This document shows, piece by piece, positions 1-10,419 of a stretch of 40,766 bases of DNA. The translations under genes were made by a program, and so were the position numbers. Under the pieces are notes generated by a model that searched no databases, was not told the origin of the DNA, and saw only the letters and a list, made by a program, of their open reading frames with translations. The stretch spans positions 1 through 40,766 of the forward strand of contig NZ_AUAT01000021.1 in assembly GCF_000428865.1 (NCBI RefSeq). Direction: 5' to 3'. Every line of letters starts with the position of its first letter. Within the stretch, counting starts at the first letter, position 1. This DNA comes from Eremococcus coleocola DSM 15696. GTDB taxonomy: Bacteria; Bacillota; Bacilli; Lactobacillales; Aerococcaceae.

Positions 1-75
1 CAGTGCGTTCGACTTGCATGTATTAGGCACGCCGCCAGCGTTCGTCCTGAGCCAGGATCAAACTCTCATGAAAGT
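1..75 (-). rRNA. rrs: 16S ribosomal RNA, 5' end only (continues beyond the left edge)
   Basis: The reverse complement of 1-67 is the universally conserved start of bacterial 16S rRNA, including GAGTTTGATCCTGGCTCAG and the following CGAACGCTGGCGGCGTGCC. Transcription runs leftward out of the window. The mature 5' end is placed near 75 by analogy with Bacillus 16S, which starts about eight bases before GAGAGTTTG. Only the first 75 or so bases are present, so genus-level assignment is not possible. Confidence 0.97.
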
Positions 76-262
76 TAATTTCATAAGCCTAATTGACTCA
101 TTTAAATACTAGCTAATTATGATTTTATACTGATCATACACAGTTTGTCTCGAATTTAATATTCGGGTTGTTCGTTTATACGAACCCCTTACACAAATTG
201 GTGTTTGTCTTTGTTCAGTTTTCAATGAGCTTTCGTTGTCTTTTGTTTTTTTCAAGTGACAA
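76..262 (-). other. 16S rRNA leader with boxA-like antitermination sequence
   Basis: This stretch lies between the rRNA promoter and the 16S 5' end and has no coding potential. On the minus strand 209-225 reads TTGAAAACTGAACAAAG, close to the boxA-containing leader conserved upstream of Firmicutes rRNA operons and bound by NusB/NusE. Several short inverted repeats nearer 16S probably belong to the RNase III processing stem, whose other half would lie outside the window. Confidence 0.7.
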
Positions 263-269
263 CTTCTAT

Positions 270-298
270 ATGTTACCATCATGTTAAACGTTTGTCAA
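270..298 (-). promoter_or_regulatory. rRNA operon promoter
   Basis: On the minus strand there is a perfect -35 TTGACA (293-298), a 17-base spacer, and TAACAT (270-275) preceded by TGG, an extended -10. Transcription would start near 263 and read through the leader into 16S. No second tandem promoter was recognised. Confidence 0.7.
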
Positions 299-461
299 CA
301 AGTTTTTTTATTTATTTTAAACTTGTTTATTTTCGTTCGCCCTTTGTATCGGCAACAGATAGTATAATATCACCTATTCCAATTCATGTCAACGATTTTT
401 TTAATTTTTTCGTATTTTTTATTTTTCTTCGTTTTCCAGCTTTATTCTTACTTCTACGAGG

Positions 462-521
462 TTTAGGGTATTTAAATTCTGGCGTTTCTTCCAAGGAATT
501 GACTAGATTTAGGGTATTTAA
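462..521 (+). repeat. 14-bp direct repeat upstream of the prepilin peptidase gene
   Basis: TTTAGGGTATTTAA occurs exactly at 462-475 and again at 508-521, a 46-base period, immediately before the ribosome binding site of the prepilin peptidase gene. No sigma-A promoter with both elements was found between 300 and 530; a TATAAT at 363-368 lacks a -35. The repeat could be a regulator site or an alternative-sigma promoter element; its function is unknown. Confidence 0.6.
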
Positions 522-536
522 TAAAGGAGGTGCTTT

Positions 537-1214
537 ATGTGGTTAGTTTTAGTTTTTGTAGCCGGCTGTTTTTTGGGATCCTTAGAATTATGTTTAGTCC
601 ATCGATGGAATCACTTATTTAGTTTTTTTCTGGGTCGATCTGTCTGCGATTGCTGTGGCCGCCACTTATCATGGCGAGAATTAATCCCTATTTTTTCTTA
701 TCTTTACTATCGCGGTACTTGTCCCGACTGCAAGCAAATAATTAATCCCATTTACCCCCTAAGTGAGCTTACACTTGGACTTATCTTTTCTATTGTCTAC
801 ATATATTTTAACAACAGCCTTTATTATTACTTATTCTATAGCATATTATTTCTAATGATCTGTTTTGATTTAAGCTATCAGTATATTCCCGACCTATTTC
901 AAATAGGACTTTTCATTCTCCTTTTTTATAATTATTTTACTTTCAGGCTTCTTTTTATTTCTTACCAGCATTTCTTCATTCTATTTATTTTGACGATACT
1001 CTATTTCTTTTTTACTAACTATATCGGCGGTGCAGACCTTAAATTGATTGGAATCCTATGTGTCTGTTTACCTTTTGAATTTATTCCTTATTTTTTCTTT
1101 CTTGCTGCATCAAGTGGACTTTGTTGTTGTTTAATCACAAAGGTTAGACAGATCCCCTTCGTCCCCTTCCTTGTATTAGCTTTTCTGCCTTTACATATTT
1201 TACTTCAAATATAA
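537..1214 (+). CDS. comC: Prepilin peptidase (A24 family, ComC/PilD type)
   Basis: An inner-membrane aspartic protease that cleaves, and often N-methylates, type IV prepilin-like proteins. In Lactobacillales it usually processes the ComG pseudopilins needed for DNA uptake. The 225-residue protein has an N-terminal zinc-binding region with two CxxC pairs (C37/C40 and C62/C65). These are followed by a string of hydrophobic segments and the two catalytic aspartates, D111 in FDLSYQYIPD and D167 in GGADLK. The ATG at 537 follows AAAGGAGG with ideal spacing. It is the only plus-strand gene in the first 12 kb and is convergent with rpoC. A SigH/ComX-like sigma factor lies in the same window (31677-32285), so competence control is plausible but inferred. 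Confidence 0.93.
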   Translation: MWLVLVFVAGCFLGSLELCLVHRWNHLFSFFLGRSVCDCCGRHLSWRELIPIFSYLYYRGTCPDCKQIINPIYPLSELTLGLIFSIVYIYFNNSLYYYLFYSILFLMICFDLSYQYIPDLFQIGLFILLFYNYFTFRLLFISYQHFFILFILTILYFFFTNYIGGADLKLIGILCVCLPFEFIPYFFFLAASSGLCCCLITKVRQIPFVPFLVLAFLPLHILLQI

Positions 1215-1216
1215 AA

Positions 1217-1247
1217 AGACCAAGCAAGAAACTTTCTTGCTTGGTCT
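1217..1247. terminator. Bidirectional intrinsic terminator between comC and rpoC
   Basis: A perfect 15-bp inverted repeat (1217-1231 with 1233-1247) separates two convergent genes. It is flanked by A-rich sequence on the left, giving a U-tract for rpoC, and a T-rich stretch on the right for comC. Confidence 0.9.
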
Positions 1248-1262
1248 AGATTTATTAATAAA

Positions 1263-4200
1263 TTAATCAACCGAAACTTCTTCAGTTAATTCTTGTGCAA
1301 TATCCGTTAATTCTTCCTCATGAGTTGAAGTTTGAATATCACGGTAACGACGCATACCAGTACCAGCTGGAATTAGCTTACCTATGATAACATTTTCCTT
1401 CAAACCAATTAGACGGTCTTTGTCCCCACGAATAGCCGCATCAGTTAAGACACGTGTCGTTTCTTGGAAGGAAGCTGCTGAAATAAAGGATTTAGTTTCT
1501 AGAGCAGCCTTAGTGATACCGAGAAGAACTGGACGAGCTGTCGCAGGTGTTTCGCCTGACATAATGGAGGCCATATTAGCTTTAGTAAAGTCAGCAATAT
1601 CCATTAAGGAGCCAGGCAAGATATCAGTTGATGCTGGATCCATTACACGGACTTTACGTAACATTTGACGTACCATTACTTCAACGTGCTTATCGCCAAT
1701 TTCTACCCCTTGGCTACGGTATACACCTTGAACCTCATCTAATAGATAAGTTTCAACAGATAAAACATCCGTAATCCGGAGTAATTCTTTTGGATCAATT
1801 GAACCTTCAGTTAGTGGTTGACCCCGTTTAACAGTGTCACCTTCCACAACTTTAAGACGGGCTTGGAATGGCACATTGTAAGTACGCGTATCGGTAATAC
1901 CCTTAATAGTAATATCTTTAGTACGATCTGAAGCTTTTTCTTCAATGGATTCTACCGTACCAGCTACTTCAGTAATGGTTGCTTGACCTTTAGGATGACG
2001 GGCTTCAAAAATTTCTTGGATACGAGGCAAACCTTGAGTGATATCGCCACCACCGGCAACACCACCGGTATGGAAGGTACGCATGGTTAACTGAGTACCT
2101 GGTTCACCGATTGACTGTGCCGCAATCGTTCCGACCGCTTCACCGACTTCAACTTCAGCACCTGTGGCTAAGTTACGACCATAACAGTGTTTACATACAC
2201 CGTGGTCTGTGTCACAAGTGAAGACAGAGCGGATCGTTACGGCTTCAATTCCAGCTGCAACAATCTTAGCTGCAGTATCTTCATCAATTAATTGATTTGG
2301 TCCGATAATATCTTGGCCAGTTTGAGGATCTTTAACCGTTTTTTGAGTATAACGGCCGATTAGACGTTCTTCCAGTGATTCAGTCACAGAATTACCGTCC
2401 ATAATCGCACGAACTTCTATACCTTTATCAGTACCACAATCATCTTCACGGACGATAACATCTTGGGCTACGTCAACTAAACGACGAGTTAAATAACCAG
2501 AGTCAGCGGTCTTCAAGGCCGTATCGGTCATACCTTTACGGGCACCGTGAGTTGAGATGAACATTTCCAAGACGGACAAACCTTCCCGGAAATTAGAAGT
2601 GATTGGTAATTCAATAATCTTACCAGATGGGGCTGCCATGTTTCCACGCATACCGGCTAACTGAGTAAAGTTAGAGATATTACCACGGGCACCTGAATCA
2701 GACATCATATTGATTGGGTTAAGCGCTGGAAGAGATTCAACCAAGTCATGTTGGATTTGGTCTTTTGCTTTTTCCCAAGTTGAAATAACGCTTTGGTAAC
2801 GTTCATCTTCAGTAATTAAACCACGACGGTATTGCTTAGTAATCTTTTCAACCTGGTCATGGGCATTTTCTAAAATTCCTGGTTTAGATTCAAGACGGAT
2901 AACGTCCGCAACCCCAACTGTAATACCAGACCGTGAAGAATATTTGTAACCTTGATTCTTCAATTTATCTAGCATTTCAGATGTTTGCGTTACTTTGAAG
3001 CGTTTGAAGACTTCAGCGATGATGTTTCCTAAGTCTTTCTTCTTAAATGGTCCTACAATTGGCATAGCTTCAATCGCTGCCTTCACGTCAGTTCCTTTTT
3101 CTAAGAAATACTTATCTGGAGTTTTTTCAATGAGATTTTCATTAGACGCTTCATTTAAATAAGGGAATTCCACTGGCATAATTTGGTTGAAAATAATTTT
3201 ACCAATGGTTGTCACCATAAGACGGTCTTTTTGCCAATCAGTAAATGGTTTACCTTTAATTGCACGGGCAGGAATTGCAACACGAGTATGTAAGTGAGCA
3301 TAGCCATTTTGGTAGGCAATTTCAGCTTCTTCAACAGATCCAATTACCATACCTTCACCTTCACGGCCAGTTTCTTCAAGCGTTAGGTAATAATTACCTA
3401 AAACCATATCTTGAGAAGGGGTAACAACAGGTTTACCATCTTTAGGGTTCAAGATATGTTGTGCGGCTAACATGAGTAACCGAGCTTCAGCTTGGGCTTC
3501 TTCGGAAAGTGGTACGTGAATCGCCATTTGGTCCCCATCGAAGTCGGCATTGTATGCTTCACAGACTAAGGGGTGAAGACGAATCGCTTTACCTTCAACC
3601 AAGGTTGGTTCGAAGGCTTGGATACCTAAACGGTGGAGTGTCGGTGCCCGGTTTAATAGAACTGGGTGTTCCCGAATCACTTCTTCAATGACTGGCCAAA
3701 TCCGGTTATCTTGAGTTTCAATCATCCGTTTAGCTGTCTTGATATTGCCCGCGATTTCACGGTCAACTAATTCTTTCATGACAAATGGCTTGAATAATTC
3801 AATGGCCATTTCTTTTGGTAAACCACATTGGTACATCTTTAGACTTGGTCCAACGACGATAACAGACCGCCCAGAATAGTCTACCCGTTTACCTAGTAAG
3901 TTTTGACGGAAACGACCTTGTTTCCCTTTAAGCATATGAGAAAGAGATTTTAATGGACGGTTACCAGGACCAGTTACAGCACGACCACGACGACCATTAT
4001 CAATCAATGAATCGACTGCTTCTTGAAGCATCCGTTTTTCATTTTGTACGATAATATTTGGTGCACCTAGATCTAATAAGCGTTTTAACCGGTTATTCCG
4101 GTTAATTACCCGACGGTAAAGGTCATTTAAATCAGACGTTGCAAAACGACCGCCTTCTAATTGGACCATTGGGCGTAATTCAGGTGGAATAACTGGTAAA

Positions 4201-4889
4201 GCTTCCATAACCATCCAAGATGGTTTATTACCTGAAGCCACAAAGGAATCCAAAATTTCCAAACGACGCACGGCACGGGTCCGTTTTTGACCAGTCGCAG
4301 TCTTTAAGATGTCTCTAAGTTCGGCTACTTCAGCTTCAAGATCTACTTTTTCTAATAAGTCTTTGATTGCTTCAGCACCCATCTTAGCCACAAAACGGTT
4401 GCCATATTCCCGACGTTTTTCCCGGTATTCAGTTTCAGTTAATAATGATTTAGGTTCCAAATCAGTATCGCCCGCATCAATCACAATATAAGATGCAAAG
4501 TAGATGACTTCTTCTAATAAACGTGGACTTAAGTCTAAAACTAGACCCATCCGACTTGGAATACCTTTAAAGTACCAAACATGAGTTACTGGGGCAGCAA
4601 GTTCAATGTGTCCCATTCGTTCACGACGCACTTTAGCGCGGGTTACTTCAACCCCACAACGTTCACAAACCCGACCTTTGTAACGGATCCGTTTATATTT
4701 ACCACAGGCACATTCCCAATCTTTCGTTGGGCCAAAAATTCGCTCGCAGAATAAACCATCTTTTTCTGGTTTCAAAGTACGGTAGTTAATGGTTTCTGGT
4801 TTCTTTACTTCACCATAAGACCATGAACGAATTTTTTCTGGGGATGCCAAACCAATTTGCATAGATTCGAAATTGTTTACATCTATCAA
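1263..4889 (-). CDS. rpoC: DNA-directed RNA polymerase beta' subunit
   Basis: The largest subunit of the core RNA polymerase, holding the active-site magnesium. The 1208-residue length fits the Firmicutes family. Visible landmarks are the N-terminal zinc ribbon (C60, C62, C75, C78), the catalytic loop [14 protein letters not shown] near residue 450, and the second cysteine cluster [11 protein letters not shown] near residue 890. The trigger-loop region also appears intact ([20 protein letters not shown]). Translation starts at TTG (4887-4889), with AAGGAGG about eight bases upstream; no ATG fits. It is transcribed with rpoB across a 78-base gap that contains a hairpin, and ends at the terminator at 1217-1247. 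Confidence 0.99.
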   Translation of the reverse strand: MIDVNNFESMQIGLASPEKIRSWSYGEVKKPETINYRTLKPEKDGLFCERIFGPTKDWECACGKYKRIRYKGRVCERCGVEVTRAKVRRERMGHIELAAPVTHVWYFKGIPSRMGLVLDLSPRLLEEVIYFASYIVIDAGDTDLEPKSLLTETEYREKRREYGNRFVAKMGAEAIKDLLEKVDLEAEVAELRDILKTATGQKRTRAVRRLEILDSFVASGNKPSWMVMEALPVIPPELRPMVQLEGGRFATSDLNDLYRRVINRNNRLKRLLDLGAPNIIVQNEKRMLQEAVDSLIDNGRRGRAVTGPGNRPLKSLSHMLKGKQGRFRQNLLGKRVDYSGRSVIVVGPSLKMYQCGLPKEMAIELFKPFVMKELVDREIAGNIKTAKRMIETQDNRIWPVIEEVIREHPVLLNRAPTLHRLGIQAFEPTLVEGKAIRLHPLVCEAYNADFDGDQMAIHVPLSEEAQAEARLLMLAAQHILNPKDGKPVVTPSQDMVLGNYYLTLEETGREGEGMVIGSVEEAEIAYQNGYAHLHTRVAIPARAIKGKPFTDWQKDRLMVTTIGKIIFNQIMPVEFPYLNEASNENLIEKTPDKYFLEKGTDVKAAIEAMPIVGPFKKKDLGNIIAEVFKRFKVTQTSEMLDKLKNQGYKYSSRSGITVGVADVIRLESKPGILENAHDQVEKITKQYRRGLITEDERYQSVISTWEKAKDQIQHDLVESLPALNPINMMSDSGARGNISNFTQLAGMRGNMAAPSGKIIELPITSNFREGLSVLEMFISTHGARKGMTDTALKTADSGYLTRRLVDVAQDVIVREDDCGTDKGIEVRAIMDGNSVTESLEERLIGRYTQKTVKDPQTGQDIIGPNQLIDEDTAAKIVAAGIEAVTIRSVFTCDTDHGVCKHCYGRNLATGAEVEVGEAVGTIAAQSIGEPGTQLTMRTFHTGGVAGGGDITQGLPRIQEIFEARHPKGQATITEVAGTVESIEEKASDRTKDITIKGITDTRTYNVPFQARLKVVEGDTVKRGQPLTEGSIDPKELLRITDVLSVETYLLDEVQGVYRSQGVEIGDKHVEVMVRQMLRKVRVMDPASTDILPGSLMDIADFTKANMASIMSGETPATARPVLLGITKAALETKSFISAASFQETTRVLTDAAIRGDKDRLIGLKENVIIGKLIPAGTGMRRYRDIQTSTHEEELTDIAQELTEEVSVD

Positions 4890-4913
4890 AGGGCCAACCT
4901 CCTTATTTTTTTA

Positions 4914-4954
4914 AATGATCTGGGAGCGGGACAAAAGTCCAGCCCCTCATCATT
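4914..4954 (-). repeat. Imperfect hairpin in the rpoB-rpoC gap
   Basis: The arms pair as aatgat...gggagcgggac with gtcc.agcccc...atcatt around an AAAA loop. The GC-rich core (GGGAGCGGG) is shared with the hairpin at 22722-22774. There is no U-tract towards rpoC, so it is more likely an RNA processing or stability element, or a dispersed intergenic repeat, than a terminator. Confidence 0.6.
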
Positions 4955-4967
4955 TCATTAGCCAATA

Positions 4968-7900
4968 TTATTCTTGATCATCATCGGTCAAAGCGGCAGT
5001 GACTTCTTCTGGGTCGTCTACCTCTTCTTCCGCGAACTCTTCTTCAAGTTCTTTATGTTCAGCTTGTTTTTGTTCTTCTTTGAACTTCTCTAAGGCATTG
5101 AAGTTGACTACGTCATCTTCGTCTTCATCGTCTTGGAGGTCGATTTCTTGATCATCTTGATCTAGTACTTTTAGGTCTAAACCAAGGGCTTGTAATTCTT
5201 TTACAAGGACACGGAAGGACTCAGGAACGCCTGGGCGCGGAATTTGTTCCCCCTTAACAATGGCTTCATAGGTCTTAACCCGACCAACCACATCATCTGA
5301 CTTATAAGTCAAGATTTCTTGGAGGGTATAGGCTGCACCGTAAGCTTCAAGGGCCCAAACTTCCATTTCACCAAACCGTTGGCCACCAAATTGAGCTTTA
5401 CCACCCAATGGTTGTTGGGTAACGAGTGAGTAAGGTCCAGTTGAACGAGCATGGAGCTTATCATCAACCATGTGGCCTAATTTCATCATGTACATAACCC
5501 CAACGGAAACCTTACGGTCAAACGGTTCACCGGTCCGACCATCATACAGAATGGTCTTGGCATCTTCAGCCATACCTGCTTCTTTAACAGTTTCCCAAAC
5601 ATCATTTTCATTGGCCCCATCAAAGACTGGTGTAGCAATATTGATACCTAGAGAACGAGCAGCCATACCTAAGTGAAGTTCAAATACTTGTCCGATGTTC
5701 ATCCGAGAAGGAACCCCTAATGGGTTCAACATGATATCAACTGGAGTACCATCTGGTAAGAATGGCATATCTTCTTCTGGCACGATAAGGGAAACAACCC
5801 CTTTATTACCATGACGTCCAGCCATTTTATCCCCAACTTGAATCTTACGTTTTTGAACGATGAAGACCCGAACGAGCATGTTAACACCTGGTGATAATTC
5901 ATCGCCATTTTCACGGGTGAAAATCTTAACATCGTGGACGATACCGCCACCACCATGAGGTACACGTAGCGAGGTATCTCTTACTTCACGGGCTTTTTCA
6001 CCAAAGATAGCATGTAATAAACGTTCTTCAGCTGATAATTCAGTTACACCTTTAGGGGTAACTTTACCAACTAGGATATCACCATCACGTACTTCCGCAC
6101 CAATGGCAATAATACCGTCTTTATCTAAGTATTTAAGGGCATCTTCACTCACATTAGGAATTTCACGCGTTATTTCTTCAGGTCCTAATTTAGTATCACG
6201 AGCTTCAGATTCATATTCTTCAATATGAATTGAAGTATAAACATCATCTTTAACTAAACGTTCTGACATGATAATGGCATCTTCATAGTTATAGCCATCC
6301 CAAGTCATAAAGGCGACCAGTGGATTTTGACCTAGAGACATTTCCCCATTTTGCATTGAAGGACCATCCGCAAGAATATCACCTTTTTCAACTTGTTCAC
6401 CGGTTCTAACTAATGGACGTTGATTGTAGCAAGTACCCGCATTAGACCGGGCAAACTTAGTTAAATGATAAGAATCAACTGAACCGTCTTCGAGTTGAAC
6501 TTTGACTTCATTGGCATCAACGTAGATAACCTGGCCATCACGTTTACATAGAAGGGCAGCACCAGAGTCATGGGCGGCTTGATATTCAATCCCGGTTCCG
6601 ACAAATGGAGCATGTGGTTTCAAGAGTGGCACAGCTTGCCGTTGCATGTTAGCTCCCATCAAGGCCCGGTTGGAGTCATCATTTTCTAAGAATGGAATAG
6701 ACGCTGTCGCAACCGAAACAACTTGTTTCGGTGACACATCCATATAGTCTACCCGCTCAATTGGGATTTCCAAGTTTTCATCCACATAACGTGCCATAAC
6801 CGTTTCATTAGCAAAGCTACCATCTTCATTTAACTTAGAGTTAGCTTGGGCTACCACATAGTAATCTTCTTCGTCAGCAGTTAAGTAATCAATTTGATCC
6901 GTTGGTTTATGGGTGGCTTTGTCCACCTTACGATATGGGGTTTCAATGAAGCCATATTCATTAATCTTAGCGTAACTTGCTAAGTTATTAATCAAACCAA
7001 TGTTTGGACCTTCTGGGGTTTCAATCGGACACATCCGACCATAGTGAGTATAGTGAACGTCACGCACTTCATAACCAGCCCGGTCCCGGGTTAAACCACC
7101 AGGTCCTAAGGCAGAAAGACGACGTTTATGAGTCAACTCACCCAATGGATTGGATTGATCCATGAATTGAGACAATTGAGAAGAACCAAAGAATTCTTTA
7201 ATTGCCGCTACTACTGGACGGATATTAATTAATTGTTGCGGAGTCATTGAAGAGGTATCTTGTAATGACATCCGTTCACGTACCACCCGCTCCATCCGAG
7301 AAAGACCGATACGGAATTGGTTTTGTAGCAATTCACCGACAGACCGAATCCGACGGTTACCCAAGTGGTCAATATCATCAGACACACCAATACCATAATC
7401 TAAGAATAGATAATAGTTTGCAGAAGCAATAATATCAGCTGGCGTTAGAGATCGTACATCTGGCGTGATATTACCATTACCAATAATGTTAATCACTTTC
7501 TCAGGGTCACGCGGAGAGTAAACCTTGATAATTTGCACATCAACCGGTTCACCCAAGACTCCTTCTTCTGAAGGATATAATGTTACTAAGTTGATATTAT
7601 TTTCAAGATAAGGAATTAAAGTATCCATCTTATCATGGGTTAATTCAGTACCCTCAGGGAAGATAATTTCACCCGTTTCAGGGTCAGCAAGGTTTTCCGC
7701 CAAGGTTAATCCTTGTAGACGGTATTTAAGATTTAATTTTTTATTAATTTTATAACGTCCAACAGGAGCCAAGTCATAGCGACGTGGATCGAAGAAACGA
7801 GCAATTAATAAATTACGGGATGATTCAGCTGTCTTAGGTTCGCCTGGTCTTAGACGTTCATAAATGTCTTTCAAAGATTCTTCAATCCGAGAATCAGCAA

Positions 7901-8588
7901 TATTTTTATGAACATCTTTATCAAGGGTTGCTTCGAGTAAGTCAGATTCCGTAAAGATATCGATGATTTCTTCATCAGATTCAAAACCAAGGGCTCGAAT
8001 TAATTCGGTCATTGGTAATTTACGGGTTCGGTCGATCCGGGTATAGGCCACACCTTTAGCATCCGTTTCGAACTCTAACCAGGCACCCCGGTTAGGAATA
8101 ACTGTCGTAGTGAAGGTATGACGGTTTTTCTTATCAACCCGGTCATGGAAATAAACACTTGGTGAGCGGACTAATTGAGAAACAATAACCCGTTCCGCCC
8201 CATTAATAATGAAGGTTCCCATTTCGGTCATCATTGGGAAATCACCAAAGAAGACTTCTTGTTCCTTAACTTCTCCAGTTTCTTTATTGATTAAGCGCAA
8301 AGTAACATAGATTGGTCGAGAATAGTTAGCATCATGACTACGTGCCTCATTGACATCATATTTAGCTTCCTTTAAAGAATAACCAACAAAATGTAATTCT
8401 AAATTCTCTGAGTGGTCAACAATTGGAGAGATATCATCAAACATCAATTGTAATCCTTCATCCAAGAACCATTGATAGGAATCGGTTTGGATTTCAATTA
8501 AGTTTGGCATCTCAAGAACTTCATGAATACGTGAATATGATCGACGTTCGGCTTTCTTACCATATTTAACAATATGATGATGACTCAA
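4968..8588 (-). CDS. rpoB: DNA-directed RNA polymerase beta subunit
   Basis: The second catalytic subunit of RNA polymerase and the target of rifamycins. The rifampicin pocket reads [24 protein letters not shown], matching sensitive sequences at the usual resistance positions. The [12 protein letters not shown] motif near the active centre is present, and the C-terminus is a long acidic tail of about 60 residues, as in many Lactobacillales. An in-frame GTG at 8597 gives a slightly longer protein. I prefer TTG at 8586-8588: it has AAAGGGGTG six bases upstream and gives an N-terminus ([12 protein letters not shown]) that aligns with family members. The GTG lies inside that ribosome binding site. 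rpoB is far from rplJL here, unlike Bacillus. Confidence 0.98.
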   Translation of the reverse strand: MSHHHIVKYGKKAERRSYSRIHEVLEMPNLIEIQTDSYQWFLDEGLQLMFDDISPIVDHSENLELHFVGYSLKEAKYDVNEARSHDANYSRPIYVTLRLINKETGEVKEQEVFFGDFPMMTEMGTFIINGAERVIVSQLVRSPSVYFHDRVDKKNRHTFTTTVIPNRGAWLEFETDAKGVAYTRIDRTRKLPMTELIRALGFESDEEIIDIFTESDLLEATLDKDVHKNIADSRIEESLKDIYERLRPGEPKTAESSRNLLIARFFDPRRYDLAPVGRYKINKKLNLKYRLQGLTLAENLADPETGEIIFPEGTELTHDKMDTLIPYLENNINLVTLYPSEEGVLGEPVDVQIIKVYSPRDPEKVINIIGNGNITPDVRSLTPADIIASANYYLFLDYGIGVSDDIDHLGNRRIRSVGELLQNQFRIGLSRMERVVRERMSLQDTSSMTPQQLINIRPVVAAIKEFFGSSQLSQFMDQSNPLGELTHKRRLSALGPGGLTRDRAGYEVRDVHYTHYGRMCPIETPEGPNIGLINNLASYAKINEYGFIETPYRKVDKATHKPTDQIDYLTADEEDYYVVAQANSKLNEDGSFANETVMARYVDENLEIPIERVDYMDVSPKQVVSVATASIPFLENDDSNRALMGANMQRQAVPLLKPHAPFVGTGIEYQAAHDSGAALLCKRDGQVIYVDANEVKVQLEDGSVDSYHLTKFARSNAGTCYNQRPLVRTGEQVEKGDILADGPSMQNGEMSLGQNPLVAFMTWDGYNYEDAIIMSERLVKDDVYTSIHIEEYESEARDTKLGPEEITREIPNVSEDALKYLDKDGIIAIGAEVRDGDILVGKVTPKGVTELSAEERLLHAIFGEKAREVRDTSLRVPHGGGGIVHDVKIFTRENGDELSPGVNMLVRVFIVQKRKIQVGDKMAGRHGNKGVVSLIVPEEDMPFLPDGTPVDIMLNPLGVPSRMNIGQVFELHLGMAARSLGINIATPVFDGANENDVWETVKEAGMAEDAKTILYDGRTGEPFDRKVSVGVMYMMKLGHMVDDKLHARSTGPYSLVTQQPLGGKAQFGGQRFGEMEVWALEAYGAAYTLQEILTYKSDDVVGRVKTYEAIVKGEQIPRPGVPESFRVLVKELQALGLDLKVLDQDDQEIDLQDDEDEDDVVNFNALEKFKEEQKQAEHKELEEEFAEEEVDDPEEVTAALTDDDQE

Positions 8589-8639
8589 GCTTTTCACCCC
8601 TTTATTTATTAAGACCCAGAAGATGTTACGATTTGTTTA

Positions 8640-8661
8640 CAAAATTTACATTTCATTAACA
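8640..8661 (-). promoter_or_regulatory. WalR-like direct repeat upstream of rpoB
   Basis: On the minus strand TGTTAA, five bases, TGTAAA matches the TGTWAH-N5-TGTWAH consensus of the WalR/VicR response regulator. A sigma-A promoter for rpoB could not be placed with confidence; TTGTTA with TAAACA 17 bases later is one weak option. In AT-rich DNA such a match is expected about once per window by chance. Confidence 0.25.
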
Positions 8662-8680
8662 AAAGCGCAATTACCCCGAA

Positions 8681-8734
8681 AAAAAGACAAAAAAAAGACA
8701 AAAGTCTATGCTCTTACTTGGCACACTCTTTTGT
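8681..8734 (-). terminator. Terminator-like hairpin in the rpoB upstream region
   Basis: On the minus strand ACAAAAG (8728-8734) can pair with CTTTTGT (8698-8704), followed at once by long T-runs interrupted by GTC (8681-8697). The loop is large (23 bases) and holds GTGTGCC and AAGTAAG. It lies about 100 bases before rpoB. It may insulate rpoBC from upstream transcription or act as a leader attenuator. Confidence 0.45.
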
Positions 8735-8830
8735 TTTATCCGGACGAAGCCTGGCCTGGACAATATTTCAAGCCATTCTTCTACATCTAATTAATCTTTA
8801 CATCTATTAACAATACTACATTTTTAATAA

Positions 8831-8858
8831 AAAAGCAAGCCTCCCTTTAGGGGGACCT
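8831..8858 (-). terminator. Possible terminator of the secreted-protein gene at 8900
   Basis: Minus-strand TCCC...GGGA can form a short stem around CCTAAA, followed by GGCTTGC and then TTTTTT. The stem is short, so confidence is modest. The position directly after a gene end and before rpoB supports a terminator. Confidence 0.4.
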
Positions 8859-8899
8859 CTCTAATTTTTAGTTAGATTCACTTGAATATAAATGCGCAT

Positions 8900-10318
8900 C
8901 TAATTATCATTTCTAGTCGCATCCCAATAAGCTTGAATATCATCCACCGTAATGGTAAAGGAAGAAAGCTCATTATATGTTTCCCCATCTAAAAGGGCAA
9001 CCTTGCCTTCTGGCCCCTGATGCCAACTGACTGAAACAATATTCCCCTTATAGGCAAAAGCATTCCAAGTAAAGACCGGGCCCCCTTGGTCGAGATGATA
9101 GGTAAAATTCCCCTTGCCATTCTCTTCTACGGATGAGTAATTGCGAATGCCTTGATCATCTTGGAAATCATAGGATTTCCCTACTACTAGACTATCCTTC
9201 GGTAAAATACTAGAATTGGTCGTACGTAAGTACTTTTCAAAATCAGCAATCGTAAAAGTTTGGTCCCGATTCAAATAAAGAAAGCTTAAATCTTTTTCTA
9301 TAGCATCCAAATTCGATACAGCTGGGGTAATTTGATTAACATCGTAGTAATATGCTAAAGCCGGTAAGCCATAATGAATTCGGATATAGCCCTCAATAAG
9401 TGGAGGATCGTCTACGGTTTGGTAAAAGTTATCTTCCAGCAACTGAACTAGCTTAAATCGAAATTGATTGGGTTCCTTCAGCAGAAATTGCCATTCATCC
9501 GTTGAGACATTGTGCAGAACCACAGCATCATTATAGTCAGCCCCTTCAGCCGGACCCCATTGATAGACTTGGTCATCAATAGTCACTGTTCGGTTCTGCT
9601 CATTAGGGTCGGCATTGCCACCTAAAACTTGTTGATAATCTTGAGCTTGTCCCCCATAGTCGACTAAGAACTGAGCGAATTCCTTAAATATATCATGACC
9701 ATCTTGAGAAACTAAAGGCTTGGGTTGACCATGGTCATCTAGGGTTAGCTGGTCACTATTTGACTCTGAATTTTCTTCCAGACTCCGACCACCGCTTTCT
9801 TGCCCAAAATTTTCATCTACCGCTTGACTTAAAGCAGCTAAATCTTGGTTACGAGTCGGATTAAAGACTAAAAAATCACCATCCATCTGTTCCGTAACTA
9901 AAGTTTGATAACCGTTAGGTCCCGTCACCATTAAATAAGTAATCACTCGCATAGGCGGATTTTCTTTATCATAAGTTGAATAAATAGCATGGACCACATA
10001 TTGGTCATCCGGTCCTGCCTCATGGGCTAAGACTGGGACCACATGTTGGTCGCCTACCGCCATATCTTGAAACATATCACGGATACTATAACCAGCGTGA
10101 TTAAAATCATCCATCTGGTCACCAGGATAATAGCGAACATATGATTGTCCCATATTGACCGCCCAAGCGGTAAAATCTTGGTCAAGCTGACCATACCAGG
10201 CCTCAGATTTAATCATCTGGTCTAAGCCGACACTCTCTGCCAAGACAAGCGGCGTTCCTGAAAAGAAAATTAAACCTACAGCTAACACAGCAATAATTTG
10301 TCCCCATATTTTTTTCAT
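8900..10318 (-). CDS. Secreted protein with DUF4767-like N-terminal region, function unknown
   Basis: The 472-residue product begins with a signal peptide (MKKIWGQ, hydrophobic core, cleavage after VLA near residue 27) and has no lipobox cysteine, so it is probably released or loosely wall-associated. Residues about 45-75 (DFTAWAVNMGQSYVRYYPG) resemble the start of DUF4767, a domain of Lactobacillales extracellular proteins with no known activity. An acidic Ser/Glu linker near residues 185-205 separates this from a C-terminal part rich in tyrosine and tryptophan. The ATG follows TGAGGTGAGG. The gene is preceded by the terminator of ybxB and has its own weak promoter. It sits between ybxB and rpoB, which are adjacent in Bacillus, so it looks inserted. 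Confidence 0.75.
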   Translation of the reverse strand: MKKIWGQIIAVLAVGLIFFSGTPLVLAESVGLDQMIKSEAWYGQLDQDFTAWAVNMGQSYVRYYPGDQMDDFNHAGYSIRDMFQDMAVGDQHVVPVLAHEAGPDDQYVVHAIYSTYDKENPPMRVITYLMVTGPNGYQTLVTEQMDGDFLVFNPTRNQDLAALSQAVDENFGQESGGRSLEENSESNSDQLTLDDHGQPKPLVSQDGHDIFKEFAQFLVDYGGQAQDYQQVLGGNADPNEQNRTVTIDDQVYQWGPAEGADYNDAVVLHNVSTDEWQFLLKEPNQFRFKLVQLLEDNFYQTVDDPPLIEGYIRIHYGLPALAYYYDVNQITPAVSNLDAIEKDLSFLYLNRDQTFTIADFEKYLRTTNSSILPKDSLVVGKSYDFQDDQGIRNYSSVEENGKGNFTYHLDQGGPVFTWNAFAYKGNIVSVSWHQGPEGKVALLDGETYNELSSFTITVDDIQAYWDATRNDN

Positions 10319-10339
10319 AACCTCACCTCAAGATAAGTC

Positions 10340-10372
10340 TATCATGCTAACAAACAAGAATGCAAACACTTT
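10340..10372 (-). promoter_or_regulatory. Possible promoter of the secreted-protein gene
   Basis: On the minus strand TTGCAT is followed 18 bases later by TAGACT, with TGA before the -10 as an extended element. It lies about 25 bases upstream of the 10318 start codon. Confidence 0.4.
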
Positions 10373-10384
10373 CAAACCGGTAAC

Positions 10385-10414
10385 AAAAAAGACCGGCTTA
10401 CAAATATGCCGGTC
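10385..10414 (-). terminator. Intrinsic terminator downstream of the ybxB-type gene
   Basis: GACCGGC (10391-10397) pairs with GCCGGTC (10408-10414) around a ten-base loop. A run of six T follows on the minus strand. Confidence 0.88.
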
Positions 10415-10419
10415 CTACT

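Noticed and set aside
256-546. Plus-strand open frame of 96 codons over the rRNA promoter
   Set aside because: No ribosome binding site, Phe/Ile-rich low-complexity translation, and it overlaps the rRNA promoter, the direct repeat and the comC start.
5726-5965. Minus-strand frame of 79 codons inside rpoB
   Set aside because: Alternative frame within a highly conserved gene, without translation signals.
4968-8588. Rifampicin-resistance substitutions in rpoB
   Set aside because: The residues at the usual positions are wild type (FMDQSNPL and [11 protein letters not shown]).
8741-8760. GC-rich patch upstream of rpoB considered as part of a tRNA or riboswitch
   Set aside because: No cloverleaf, no TTCRA T-loop and no recognised aptamer core.
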